The notes under the pieces are model-generated. The model made no database searches. It saw only the letters and a program-made list of their open reading frames with translations, and was not told the DNA's origin. A stretch of 13,016 nt of DNA from an uncultured Muribaculaceae bacterium (GTDB lineage: Bacteria; Bacteroidota; Bacteroidia; Bacteroidales; Muribaculaceae). The stretch's first letter is position 1. Every line of letters starts with the position of its first letter. This document shows positions 6,293-13,016 of the stretch, piece after piece. A program made the position numbers and the translations under genes. The stretch lies in assembly GCA_910583775.1 (NCBI GenBank), contig CAJTYD010000079.1, positions 1 through 13,016 of the forward strand, written 5' to 3'.

Positions 6293-6323
6293 AAAAGGAT
6301 GTCCATTGAGGCATCCTTTTTTG
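6293..6323 (+). terminator. Terminator of tRNA-Met
   Basis: AAAAGGATG at 6293-6301 pairs with CATCCTTTT at 6312-6320 around a 10-base loop, with the T-run continuing to 6322. It starts 2 bases after the tRNA. Confidence 0.8.
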
Positions 6324-6355
6324 TTTCCATACTTTTCCGAACGGAGTATAAACGT

Positions 6356-6394
6356 AAAAAAATCCGCTGATCGAATTCGATCAACGGATTTTTT
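6356..6394 (-). terminator. Terminator of rpsP (symmetrical, may act both ways)
   Basis: ATCCG (6362-6366) with CGGAT (6385-6389) and TGATCG (6368-6373) with CGATCA (6378-6383) form a stem with one C-A mismatch and an AATT loop. A-runs and T-runs flank both sides, so it can work for leftward rpsP and as a backstop for the rightward tRNA transcript. Confidence 0.8.
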
Positions 6395-6412
6395 ATCTTG
6401 AGGAAAAACCTC

Positions 6413-6949
6413 TTACTCGGCGGGAGCCTCAGCGGGAGCTTCGGTCTCGGCGGAAGCCTCTTTGGCTGCAGCTTCTTCAGCTGCGAGCTTCTCAGCTTTC
6501 TTCTTTGCCACAGACTCGCCTTTTACACGGTTTTTCTCTGCTTCGGCCTCCAATTTTGCCTTAGCGGCCTCGGCTGCCTTTGCATCAAGTTTTGCCTTGA
6601 CTGCATCGCTGGCCTTTGTGCGATCAGACTTCCAGAGATCGAAACGACGTTTTGCCTCCTCCTCTGTGAACGCGCCTTTCTTAACGCCTCCACGAAGATG
6701 TTTCATAAGCATAACGCCCTCTTTTGAAAGGATTGAACGAACAGTATCTGTAGGAAGTGCTCCTACTTCCACCCAATACAAAGCACGGTCGAAGTCTAAA
6801 CTTATTGTAGCAGGATTAGTGTTCGGATTATAAGAACCTATCCTTTCAATAAATCTACCATCTCGTGGTGCCCTGCTATCGGCGACTACAATTGGATAAT
6901 AAGCGTAGCTTTTGCGGCCATGACGCTGTAATCTGATTTTTGTTGCCAT
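6413..6949 (-). CDS. rpsP: 30S ribosomal protein S16 with extended C-terminal tail
   Basis: A 178-residue S16. Residues 1-80 match the family: MATKIRLQRHGRKSYAYYPIVVAD, then DGRFIERIGSYNPN, then DRALYWVEVGALPTDTVRSIL. The protein helps assemble the 5' domain of 16S rRNA. From about residue 110 a lysine/alanine/glutamate-rich tail ending EAPAEAPAE extends it to roughly twice the length of the E. coli protein, as is usual in Bacteroidetes. The frame stays open up to an ATG at 7030, but I chose MATKIRL at 6949 because family homology begins there and because the promoter -7 box (7028-7035) covers the upstream ATG. It diverges from prfA. Confidence 0.95.
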   Translation of the reverse strand: MATKIRLQRHGRKSYAYYPIVVADSRAPRDGRFIERIGSYNPNTNPATISLDFDRALYWVEVGALPTDTVRSILSKEGVMLMKHLRGGVKKGAFTEEEAKRRFDLWKSDRTKASDAVKAKLDAKAAEAAKAKLEAEAEKNRVKGESVAKKKAEKLAAEEAAAKEASAETEAPAEAPAE

Positions 6950-7027
6950 AAACTTTGCCGGTTTATTGTATTTGATTAATTGGATCCGGATTAGCACTCC
7001 GGAGGGAACGGTTTTCGTTTCCGGGTG

Positions 7028-7058
7028 CAAAGTTAATTCTATTTATGTTATTCTCAAA
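7028..7058 (-). promoter_or_regulatory. Promoter of rpsP
   Basis: On the minus strand TTTG (7055-7058), 19 bases, then TAACTTTG (7028-7035). Transcription should begin around 7020, leaving a leader of about 70 bases before the start at 6949. Confidence 0.75.
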
Positions 7059-7078
7059 GTTTTTTGAATTATATTTTG

Positions 7079-7086
7079 TAATTTTG
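7079..7086 (+). promoter_or_regulatory. -7 box of prfA
   Basis: TAATTTTG followed by C, 41 bases before the prfA ATG. The expected -33 position falls on the rpsP -33 element at 7055-7058, so the two divergent promoters share this patch. No canonical TTTG is seen at the right distance on this strand. Confidence 0.6.
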
Positions 7087-7127
7087 CACCGTCAAACATA
7101 TCCGTTACGGCCATAAAATTAATAAAA

Positions 7128-8237
7128 ATGTCTGAAAATTCTCTTTTAAATCGTCTTGACGGCATTGATTCCCGCTTTGAGGAAGTGTCGACTCTCATAA
7201 CCGATCCGGCGGTAATCGCCGATCAGAAGAGATACGTGAAACTCTCGAAAGAATATCATGACCTGGAGGTGATCCTCAAGGCCAAAAAGGAATATGCCTC
7301 TGCCTTAGAGACCATCGAGGAGTCGAAACAGATGATCGCAGAAGAGACTGATGAAGACATGAGGACTCTTGCAAAAGAGGAACTCGACAAGGCCACTGCC
7401 GCCATCCCGAAGCTTGAGGAGAAAATCAAGCTTCTCCTGATTCCGGCCGATCCCGACGACGCCAAAAACGCCATCGTAGAGATACGCGGAGGTACTGGTG
7501 GTGACGAAGCCGCCCTCTTTGCAGGCGATTTATTCCGGATGTATCAGAAATATGCCGAATCAAAAGGATGGCAACTCGCCGTATCGTCCGTTTCCGAGGG
7601 CGCGGCAGGAGGATTTAAGGAGATTGTCTTCACTCTTACAGGCCAGGATGTATACGGCACGATGAAATACGAGAGCGGCGTCCACCGCGTGCAGCGTGTG
7701 CCCGCGACCGAGACTCAGGGTCGCGTTCACACTTCGGCAGCAACTGTCGCTGTCCTTCCCGAAGCCCAGGAGTTCGAGGTCGAGATCCACGAGGGAGAGA
7801 TCCGATGGGACACCTTCCGCTCCGGAGGAGCCGGCGGACAGAACGTAAACAAGGTGGAATCGGGAGTCAGACTCAGATATAACTGGAAAAATCCCAACAC
7901 AGGGAAAGTAGAGGAAATATTGATTGAGTGTACCGAAACCCGCGACCAGCCTAAAAACAAGGAGAGGGCGCTTTCACGCCTGCGCACATTCATTTACGAC
8001 CGCGAGCATCAGAAATATCTCGACGACATCGCCTCCCGCCGGAAAACGATGGTCAGCACCGGCGACCGCTCCGCAAAAATACGCACATACAATTTTCCAC
8101 AGGGACGCATCACCGACCACCGCATCAACTATACAATCTACAATCTCCCGGCCTTCATGGACGGCAACATCCAGGAATGCATCGACTCTCTGACGGTAGC
8201 CGAAAACGCAGAGAAGCTCAAGAGCGCGGAATTATAA
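7128..8237 (+). CDS. prfA: Peptide chain release factor 1
   Basis: A 369-residue class I release factor that recognises UAA and UAG and triggers peptidyl-tRNA hydrolysis on the ribosome. Seen in the sequence: the GGTGGDEAALFAGDLFRMY segment of domain 2, the codon-recognition tripeptide P192-A-T194 (PxT type, which separates RF1 from the SPF type of RF2), and the catalytic G236-G-Q238 inside SGGAGGQNVNKVESGVR. The C-terminal RTYNFPQGRITDHRINYT is also characteristic. No programmed frameshift is present, as expected for RF1. The ATG at 7128 has no Shine-Dalgarno but an A-rich upstream stretch. No clear terminator follows; only a 4-bp GCCC/GGGC pairing near 8258-8272 is visible. Confidence 0.97.
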   Translation: MSENSLLNRLDGIDSRFEEVSTLITDPAVIADQKRYVKLSKEYHDLEVILKAKKEYASALETIEESKQMIAEETDEDMRTLAKEELDKATAAIPKLEEKIKLLLIPADPDDAKNAIVEIRGGTGGDEAALFAGDLFRMYQKYAESKGWQLAVSSVSEGAAGGFKEIVFTLTGQDVYGTMKYESGVHRVQRVPATETQGRVHTSAATVAVLPEAQEFEVEIHEGEIRWDTFRSGGAGGQNVNKVESGVRLRYNWKNPNTGKVEEILIECTETRDQPKNKERALSRLRTFIYDREHQKYLDDIASRRKTMVSTGDRSAKIRTYNFPQGRITDHRINYTIYNLPAFMDGNIQECIDSLTVAENAEKLKSAEL

Positions 8238-8436
8238 GTTATAGCGGACTGCCTCTTGCCCTTAGAACGGGCCAAGCTTCTGAACCGTTAACATATTTTA
8301 TGGTGCTTTAATTATATGAAGCATCAATCCATATGTTTAAATTGTTCTAATATAAAAGTTTGTTCGTTTGTCGCCACGGCTTCACGAATGTCATTCTTTT
8401 TACATTCAGTCAACTCTTAATTTAAACATATTTGCT
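8238..8436. other. Intergenic region prfA to small membrane protein
   Basis: AT-rich, no gene seen. There is no clean TAnnTTTG box; several TTTG words occur near 8359-8371. Confidence 0.4.
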
Positions 8437-8631
8437 ATGAAAACACTGTCGATTATTTCTTATATTGTAGGTTCTATCCTGCTTATAATATCGTGTTTCA
8501 CCACCGGAGTGGCCGCAACATGGTGGGTCGGCGGGATTGCTGTCCTTTTCCTTGTCTTAGGGTGCATTTTCCAGTTCAACAACAACAAGAATCAATCCTA
8601 CATCCATAATAAACATGAATTCAGGCAATAA
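8437..8631 (+). CDS. Small two-helix membrane protein
   Basis: A 64-residue protein of unknown function. Residues 5-25 (SIISYIVGSILLIISCFTT) and 28-47 (TWWVGGIAVLFLVLGCIFQ) are hydrophobic and should span the inner membrane, followed by a short polar tail rich in N, Q, H and K. IISC at 17-20 resembles a lipobox, but the second hydrophobic stretch follows immediately, which argues for a hairpin membrane protein. The frame is open up to a TTG at 8368, but the ATG at 8437 begins the plausible membrane segment. It converges on the murU-like gene, whose stop lies 80 bases away. No promoter is certain in the 199 bases after prfA. Confidence 0.6.
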   Translation: MKTLSIISYIVGSILLIISCFTTGVAATWWVGGIAVLFLVLGCIFQFNNNKNQSYIHNKHEFRQ

Positions 8632-8711
8632 CATCACCCGGTTCCAGTCATACCTATAATTTCCTGACGGGAATTGTCCAGGACCCGAATTTAGAGCCTA
8701 AAGAACGACCC

Positions 8712-9455
8712 CTAAAGATGTTTTAGAAATTCCGAAGCCTGCTGCAGCGCGGCAGGCTTTCCTATGTCAAGAAGCCTCAGCTGCGGTGAAAGATAATGTC
8801 CGATTCTTATCCCCTCGGGAAACGACAGGAAGAAGTCCATTATCGGGAAAGCCTCCTCACCTATTTCTCCCGCATATTTCGAAAGTGCGGCCATGCCGCC
8901 TTCTCCTATAACATAGATTCCGCTGAACGCCTCCTCGCTGTCCTCCGGCGAGATGGATAACGACGCCGGCTTCTTTTCTCCGGATATCGAATTTAACCAA
9001 CCCTTCAATTTCCCGTTTTTATCGAATATGAGTTTGCGACTCGATTCCCTCGGGCTCGTTAGCAAAGTCACGTCGTTGCCGGCCTTCTGATGAAAAGCAA
9101 TAAGCTCCTCGAGATCGGCATTGCTGAGGATGTCGACGTTATGAACCAAAACCGGGTAATCGCCGTCAAAAAGAGATTCGGCGTTCAGGATTCCGCCGCC
9201 GGTGTCGAGCAGAAGCGAAGTCTCGTCGCTGACAATCACCTTCGACCGGCTTTCCCTGTGGTTCAGATAATCAATTATCTGATCTGAAAAATGATGGGTA
9301 TTGACTATTATGTTGTCGAACCCACAATCCTCAAGATGACACATTATCCTTTCGAGCATCGGCACGCCGTCAACGGGAACCAACGCCTTTGGATGCTCAA
9401 GGGTCCAGGGTTTCAGACGGGTGCCGAGCCCCGCCGCAAGAATCATCGCTCTCAT
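8712..9455 (-). CDS. murU: MurU-like sugar-1-phosphate nucleotidyltransferase
   Basis: A 247-residue protein with the nucleotidyltransferase signature at its N-terminus: MILAAGLGTRLKPWT (4-18) and HPKALVPVDG (21-30), then LDTGGGIL (83-90) and LVHNVDIL with D108 as the likely metal-binding aspartate. Length and context fit MurNAc-1-phosphate uridylyltransferase (MurU), which makes UDP-MurNAc from MurNAc-1-P and UTP in cell-wall recycling. Its ATG overlaps the stop of the upstream kinase gene as ATGA, and GGAGGAG sits just before it, unusually strong for this phylum, so the pair is coupled. In Pseudomonas the amgK-murU pair has the same order. A mannose-1-P or glucose-1-P transferase is the alternative; sequence alone does not settle the sugar. 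Confidence 0.75.
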   Translation of the reverse strand: MRAMILAAGLGTRLKPWTLEHPKALVPVDGVPMLERIMCHLEDCGFDNIIVNTHHFSDQIIDYLNHRESRSKVIVSDETSLLLDTGGGILNAESLFDGDYPVLVHNVDILSNADLEELIAFHQKAGNDVTLLTSPRESSRKLIFDKNGKLKGWLNSISGEKKPASLSISPEDSEEAFSGIYVIGEGGMAALSKYAGEIGEEAFPIMDFFLSFPEGIRIGHYLSPQLRLLDIGKPAALQQASEFLKHL

Positions 9456-10885
9456 TTCTCCTCCTTTACATTATATAATTCTCTCCAGCCCTGCTCGCGA
9501 TGGATTAGCTCTACCTCAGCGGCAGGATATCGCTCTGCGATTGCCTGAGCAAGATGTTCGGCGCAATAGACAGAACGATGACGGCCGCCGGTGCAGCCGA
9601 ATCCAATCTGCAGACCCGAAAATCCTCTCGCGAGATAACGTCTAACCGTCGGAGACACAATTTCAAGACAGTTTTTCACGAAGTCCTGCACCTCTCCCCG
9701 TTCTTCTAAGAAAGCGACTACCTCAGGGTCCCGACCGGTCAGAGGCTTATACTGATCATATCTTCCGGGGTTATGCATCCCGCGGCAATCGAACATAAAG
9801 CCACCGCCGTTACCGGAATAATCCTCCGGATAACCTTTTTTATATGAAAAGCTGAATACCCTGATGCGTAAGGTTTCGGAATTCTTCTTTTTAAAACGCT
9901 CATCGGCAATAAGCAAGCGACAGATCCTCTCTAGCTCCGGATATGCATGCATAACCCCTTTTGAAAGCAAATCCGACAAATTTCTCAAAGCACCCGGAAT
10001 ACTCTCGATGAAATGAGCCTTCCTCCTTACTATACCCTGAAAGCCGTATGCTCCCAAAACCTGAATCGTTCTGAAAAGAACGAAATCATCAATGAAAGGC
10101 TTGATATCCGATACATTCACCCCCCTGTTTTCGGCAAATTCACTAAGGTAGATCTCAAGCATTCGCTGACGGAAATCTGATGAGAAACCAGCTCTCGCCT
10201 GCCAAAGGAAGGAAACGGCGTCATAAACACAGGGGCCGACACGCCCTCCCTGGAAATCTATCCACCAGGGCTTATTGTCGAATATCATCACATTGCGGCT
10301 CTGGCAGTCGCGATACATGAATCCGGTCAGATATTCCGGCAGCCCGGAGAGGCTCTGCGAGAAAGCCTCGAAATCATTTTCGAGAAGATCCTCGTCAAAC
10401 ACGACTCCGGATGGTTTGAGATACTCATATTTGAAATAATTCAGATCCCACATTATCTGTCTCCGGCTGAACTCGCCGTAAGAAACGAGTCTCTTCCAGT
10501 CCTCCGCCGGAAGAGTCTGCAGTCGCACGAGGCTTCTCATCACCTCTACCACATATTTCTCAGTCTCCTCCTCATTCCCTCTCGAAACAATCAGGTCAAA
10601 GAGAGAGAGAGGACCAAGATCTTCCTGCAGATAATATAGGCCGGAATCATCCCGGGCTAATATCTCAGGGACATTCATACCCTCTTTCCTGAAATAAGAA
10701 GCAAGCGAAAGAAAAGCACGGCTGTCTTTTTCGGAATCGCTTCTTACCCCGATGCACGAACCGAGCGAAGAGTTCAGCCGATAATACAGACGGTCGGAGC
10801 CGGCTCCGGGAAGACGGACTATCGAATCAGCCGCCCTGCCGAAGCGGTCATTATATAATTTAAGAAGGACACTTTCGTCTCGCAT
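9452..10885 (-). CDS. amgK: AmgK-like amino-sugar kinase fused to RapZ C-terminal domain
   Basis: A 477-residue two-domain protein (numbers from ATG 10885). Residues 1 to about 325 are an aminoglycoside-phosphotransferase-fold kinase: PGAGSDRLYYRL near the N-terminus, catalytic loop YRDCQSRN with D193 and N198, and WWIDFQGG with metal-binding D210. With MurU next to it, the expected reaction is anomeric phosphorylation of MurNAc or GlcNAc. Residues about 340-477 are the RapZ C-terminal domain: FSFSYKKGYP, FDCRGMHNPGR, LTGRDPEV and GFGCTGGRHRSV. In enterobacteria this domain binds GlcN6P and small RNAs; the N-terminal P-loop domain of RapZ is absent. The frame also allows a GTG start at 10900, but the -7 box at 10911-10918 would leave almost no leader, so I prefer the ATG. 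The stop overlaps murU by 4 bases. Confidence 0.8.
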   Translation of the reverse strand: MRDESVLLKLYNDRFGRAADSIVRLPGAGSDRLYYRLNSSLGSCIGVRSDSEKDSRAFLSLASYFRKEGMNVPEILARDDSGLYYLQEDLGPLSLFDLIVSRGNEEETEKYVVEVMRSLVRLQTLPAEDWKRLVSYGEFSRRQIMWDLNYFKYEYLKPSGVVFDEDLLENDFEAFSQSLSGLPEYLTGFMYRDCQSRNVMIFDNKPWWIDFQGGRVGPCVYDAVSFLWQARAGFSSDFRQRMLEIYLSEFAENRGVNVSDIKPFIDDFVLFRTIQVLGAYGFQGIVRRKAHFIESIPGALRNLSDLLSKGVMHAYPELERICRLLIADERFKKKNSETLRIRVFSFSYKKGYPEDYSGNGGGFMFDCRGMHNPGRYDQYKPLTGRDPEVVAFLEERGEVQDFVKNCLEIVSPTVRRYLARGFSGLQIGFGCTGGRHRSVYCAEHLAQAIAERYPAAEVELIHREQGWRELYNVKEEK

Positions 10886-10910
10886 TTTCAAATCAATCAC
10901 ATTTATTAGA

Positions 10911-10918
10911 CAAAATTA
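10911..10918 (-). promoter_or_regulatory. -7 box of the amgK-murU operon
   Basis: The minus strand reads TAATTTTG, a TAnnTTTG match 25 bases before the ATG at 10885. No clear TTTG is present 19-21 bases further upstream. Confidence 0.5.
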
Positions 10919-10993
10919 ATCAAAAACGCAATATATAACTGAATAAACAACATTTATTTTGCCCCTCCTGCGAAACTATAGACAAATTTTTAT

Positions 10994-11001
10994 TAACTTT
11001 G
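10994..11001 (+). promoter_or_regulatory. -7 box of pgk
   Basis: TAACTTTG followed by C, 48 bases ahead of the pgk ATG. The -33 element is not recognisable. The region 10919-10993 separates it from the divergent amgK promoter. Confidence 0.65.
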
Positions 11002-11049
11002 CATAGACAAAGCAATAATAGATAAGGAATAACCCAAATCATTATAAAA

Positions 11050-12300
11050 ATGGCTAAAATAGAAGATTACAATTTCGACGGTAAAAAAGCCATCGTTAGG
11101 GTCGATTTCAATGTACCCCTCGATGAAAATGGTAAAATCACAGACGACACCCGTATCCGCGGTGCTCTTCCTACCCTGAAAAAAATTCTTAACGACGGCG
11201 GCAGCCTGATTCTTATGTCCCACATGGGCAAGCCCAAAGGGAAAGTCAATCCCAAACTGAGTCTTCTCCAGATCCGCGACGCTGTCGCCAAGGCACTGGG
11301 CCGCGACGTGAAATTCGCTTCCGACTGCATGAAAGCCCAGGAAGAGGCCAAAGACCTCAAACCCGGAGAGGTTCTTCTTCTCGAAAACCTTCGCTTCTAC
11401 CCTGAAGAGGAAGGCAAGCCCGTAGGCATCGACAAGAACGATCCCGGATATGACGCAGCCAAGAAAGAGATGAAAGAGCGTCAGAAAGAATTCGCAAAGA
11501 CTCTTGCAAGCTACGCGGACGTATACGTAAACGACGCGTTCGGAACGGCCCACCGCCGTCATGCCTCGACAGCGGTGATCGCCGACTATTTCGACGCAGA
11601 CAGCAAGATGCTCGGTTATCTTATGGAGAAAGAGGTTAAGGCAGTCGACAACATCCTTAAAGATATCAAACGTCCCTTCACAGCCATCATGGGCGGTTCG
11701 AAAGTATCGACAAAAATCGGTATCATCGAAAACCTCATGGACAAGGTTGACAACCTCATCCTCTGCGGCGGCATGACATTCACATTCGCCAAGGCACAGG
11801 GCGGCAAGATCGGCAACTCGATCTGCGAAGACGACAAGCTTGACCTGGCTCTCGACATCATCAAGAAAGCAAAAGAAAAAGGCGTGAACCTCGTTCTCGG
11901 CACAGACTGCGTTGCAGCCGACAAATTCAGCAACGACGCCGACACAATGGTCTGCCCAGTGAAGGACATTCCCGACGGCTGGGAAGGCATGGACGCAGGT
12001 CCGGATTCAATCAAGGAATTCCGCAAGGTTATTCTTCCTGCCAAGACTATCCTCTGGAACGGTCCTGCCGGAGTATTTGAATTCGACAAATTCACAGCCG
12101 GCTCAAAAGCCATCGCCGAGGCCATCGTGGAGGCGACTGAAAACGGCGCCTTCTCGCTTGTGGGCGGCGGCGACTCGGTTGCCTGCGTCAACAAATTCGG
12201 TCTTGCCGACAAAGTATCGTATGTCTCCACAGGAGGGGGCGCGCTTCTCGAGGCCATCGAGGGCAAGGTGCTTCCCGGAGTAGCTGCGGTAGAAGGATAA
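11050..12300 (+). CDS. pgk: Phosphoglycerate kinase
   Basis: A 416-residue full-length PGK, the cytoplasmic glycolytic enzyme that transfers the phosphate of 1,3-bisphosphoglycerate to ADP. Signature segments in order: RVDFNVPLDENG (17-28), LMSHMGKPKG (55-64) of the substrate side, LLLENLRFYPEE (109-120), YVNDAFGTAHRRHAST, IMGGSKVSTKIGI, WNGPAGVFEFDKF and the nucleotide-binding VGGGDS (371-376), ending with STGGGALLEAIEGKVLPGV. The start at 11050 fits the family N-terminus. No Shine-Dalgarno is present. It is monocistronic, with its own -7 box and a strong terminator. Codon use is biased toward C-ending codons (AAC, ATC, GAC), consistent with high expression. Confidence 0.98.
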   Translation: MAKIEDYNFDGKKAIVRVDFNVPLDENGKITDDTRIRGALPTLKKILNDGGSLILMSHMGKPKGKVNPKLSLLQIRDAVAKALGRDVKFASDCMKAQEEAKDLKPGEVLLLENLRFYPEEEGKPVGIDKNDPGYDAAKKEMKERQKEFAKTLASYADVYVNDAFGTAHRRHASTAVIADYFDADSKMLGYLMEKEVKAVDNILKDIKRPFTAIMGGSKVSTKIGIIENLMDKVDNLILCGGMTFTFAKAQGGKIGNSICEDDKLDLALDIIKKAKEKGVNLVLGTDCVAADKFSNDADTMVCPVKDIPDGWEGMDAGPDSIKEFRKVILPAKTILWNGPAGVFEFDKFTAGSKAIAEAIVEATENGAFSLVGGGDSVACVNKFGLADKVSYVSTGGGALLEAIEGKVLPGVAAVEG

Positions 12301-12319
12301 TCACGACAGATATTATAAT

Positions 12320-12349
12320 AAAAAGACGGTCTTCGCCGACCGTCTTTTT
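12320..12349 (+). terminator. Terminator of pgk
   Basis: Twelve perfect pairs: AAAAAGACGGTC at 12320-12331 with GACCGTCTTTTT at 12338-12349 around the six-base loop TTCGCC. It lies 20 bases after the stop and could act in both directions. Confidence 0.92.
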
Positions 12350-12721
12350 ATTTTACCCGACACTCAAGGCAAAAAAACTGAAAAGTTTCTCTGTGCAAAA
12401 TCTTGCTGAAAGTAGAATTAGCGAGCAAAAATATGTTTAAAAACAGAATTAAATACAATTTAATCATAACAAAACATAAAATTGCGACAAACGTCACTAA
12501 TTTTTTTCAGACAGATGTTGATTTTTTCAAAATATATTGTAATTTTGCAATGTCAAGAATCAACGCGCAAGAAAGCACATTGAGACAAAGACACCATGAA
12601 GGCTCAGCAAAGCTTACCCTAATAGTAAACCTGACATCAGCGCGAGAGCCATTGGGTAAAAAAAGAAAAAAACAAAACAAACATTTAATCAATCAATAAC
12701 CAATTAATTTTTAGAACGATT
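12350..12721. other. Intergenic region and long exbB leader
   Basis: About 370 bases without a supported gene. Positions 12350-12517 show nothing I can name. From the promoter at 12518-12547 onward a leader of about 170 bases precedes exbB; it ends in an A-rich stretch (12657-12685) and AT-rich bases before the ATG. A 98-codon frame across 12403-12699 has no protein-like pattern and spans the promoter. Confidence 0.4.
12518..12547 (+). promoter_or_regulatory. Promoter of exbB
   Basis: TTG at 12518-12520, 19 bases, then TAATTTTG at 12540-12547, followed by C. The leader to the ATG at 12722 is unusually long. Confidence 0.65.
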
Positions 12722-13016
12722 ATGGAATCTCAGAAACCTATGGCGCCCAAGCCGGCAGCAGCAACTGTTTCTGCTAAAGTTAAAAAAGAAGAAAAGATCA
12801 GCAACGTACGCGGCATCCGCAATGCGTTCCTCGTGATCATCGCATGCGCTATCGCAGCAGTATGTATCTTCCTTTTCCTCATGGGTGCACCCGGAAACTT
12901 CGAAGGCAACGACACAGCAGGCCATCCCCTCAACCTCGCAGGAACGGTCTACAAAGGCGGATTCATCGTGCCTATCCTGATGACTCTTCTTCTCACTGTT
13001 ATCGTGCTTTCAATCG
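12722..13016 (+). CDS. exbB: ExbB/TolQ/MotA-family proton channel subunit, partial
   Basis: The first 98 codons of a gene running off the right edge. A Lys/Pro/Ala-rich cytoplasmic N-terminus (MESQKPMAPKPAAATV...KKEEK) is followed by a first membrane helix (about 35-55, AFLVIIACAIAAVCIFLFLM), a periplasmic linker with GNFEGNDTAGHPLN, and NLAGTVYKGGFIVPILMTLL leading into the next helix, the pattern of Bacteroidetes ExbB proteins. These form the pentameric channel that, with ExbD and TonB, powers TonB-dependent outer-membrane uptake. exbD-like genes would be expected downstream. The conserved core beyond residue 98 is not in view, so a TolQ assignment remains possible. Confidence 0.8.
   Translation, partial: MESQKPMAPKPAAATVSAKVKKEEKISNVRGIRNAFLVIIACAIAAVCIFLFLMGAPGNFEGNDTAGHPLNLAGTVYKGGFIVPILMTLLLTVIVLSI

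Noticed and set aside
11616..12266. 216-codon open frame antisense to pgk
   Set aside because: Serine/proline-rich shadow of a highly conserved, codon-biased gene.
12403..12699. 98-codon frame upstream of exbB
   Set aside because: It runs across the exbB promoter, is full of Lys/Asn/Phe from AT-rich DNA, and has no recognisable domain.
1..13016. CRISPR array or insertion sequence
   Set aside because: No regularly spaced repeats and no transposase or integrase frame were found in the window.

Overview
The window looks like a chromosomal segment of a Bacteroidales bacterium, probably close to Muribaculaceae or Bacteroidaceae (family placement is inference). Signs of this are repeated Bacteroidetes-type promoters (TAnnTTTG -7 boxes, several with a TTTG or TTG about 19-20 bases upstream), starts that mostly lack a Shine-Dalgarno sequence, a ribosomal protein S16 with a long Ala/Glu/Lys-rich tail, a Bacteroidetes-style RF1 and a Bacteroidetes-style ExbB start.

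Layout. Positions 1-720 contain no convincing complete gene but hold a region rich in long-range complementarity (about 61-300), which may be a structured RNA or leader read on the minus strand. Positions 723-2139 are a toxin-first HigB/HigA-type module whose antitoxin is fused to an ImmA/IrrE-type zinc-peptidase domain, with a perfect 16-bp palindrome just upstream of its -7 box and a good terminator behind it. Positions 2200-2900 hold debris, a small ribbon-helix-helix-like gene and inverted repeats, ending at tRNA-Glu(CTC). This left part looks like an accessory island beside a tRNA gene.

From 3267 on the content is core genome. A putative lipoprotein gene and a MurB-metallo-beta-lactamase fusion gene read leftward. 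tRNA-Met(CAT) is followed by rpsP (leftward) and prfA (rightward), which share a compact divergent promoter region. A small two-helix membrane protein follows prfA. A leftward, translationally overlapping pair encodes an AmgK-like sugar kinase fused to a RapZ C-terminal domain, and a MurU-like nucleotidyltransferase. pgk reads rightward from the other side of that promoter region and has a strong terminator. The window ends inside exbB, which has a leader of roughly 170 bases.

Theme. Cell-wall amino-sugar metabolism recurs: MurB makes UDP-MurNAc de novo, and the AmgK/MurU pair is expected to salvage MurNAc to UDP-MurNAc. The two domain fusions (MurB with a PhnP-like hydrolase, and AmgK with RapZ-C), the peptidase-fused antitoxin with its operator, and the structured leader at the left edge deserve the closest look.
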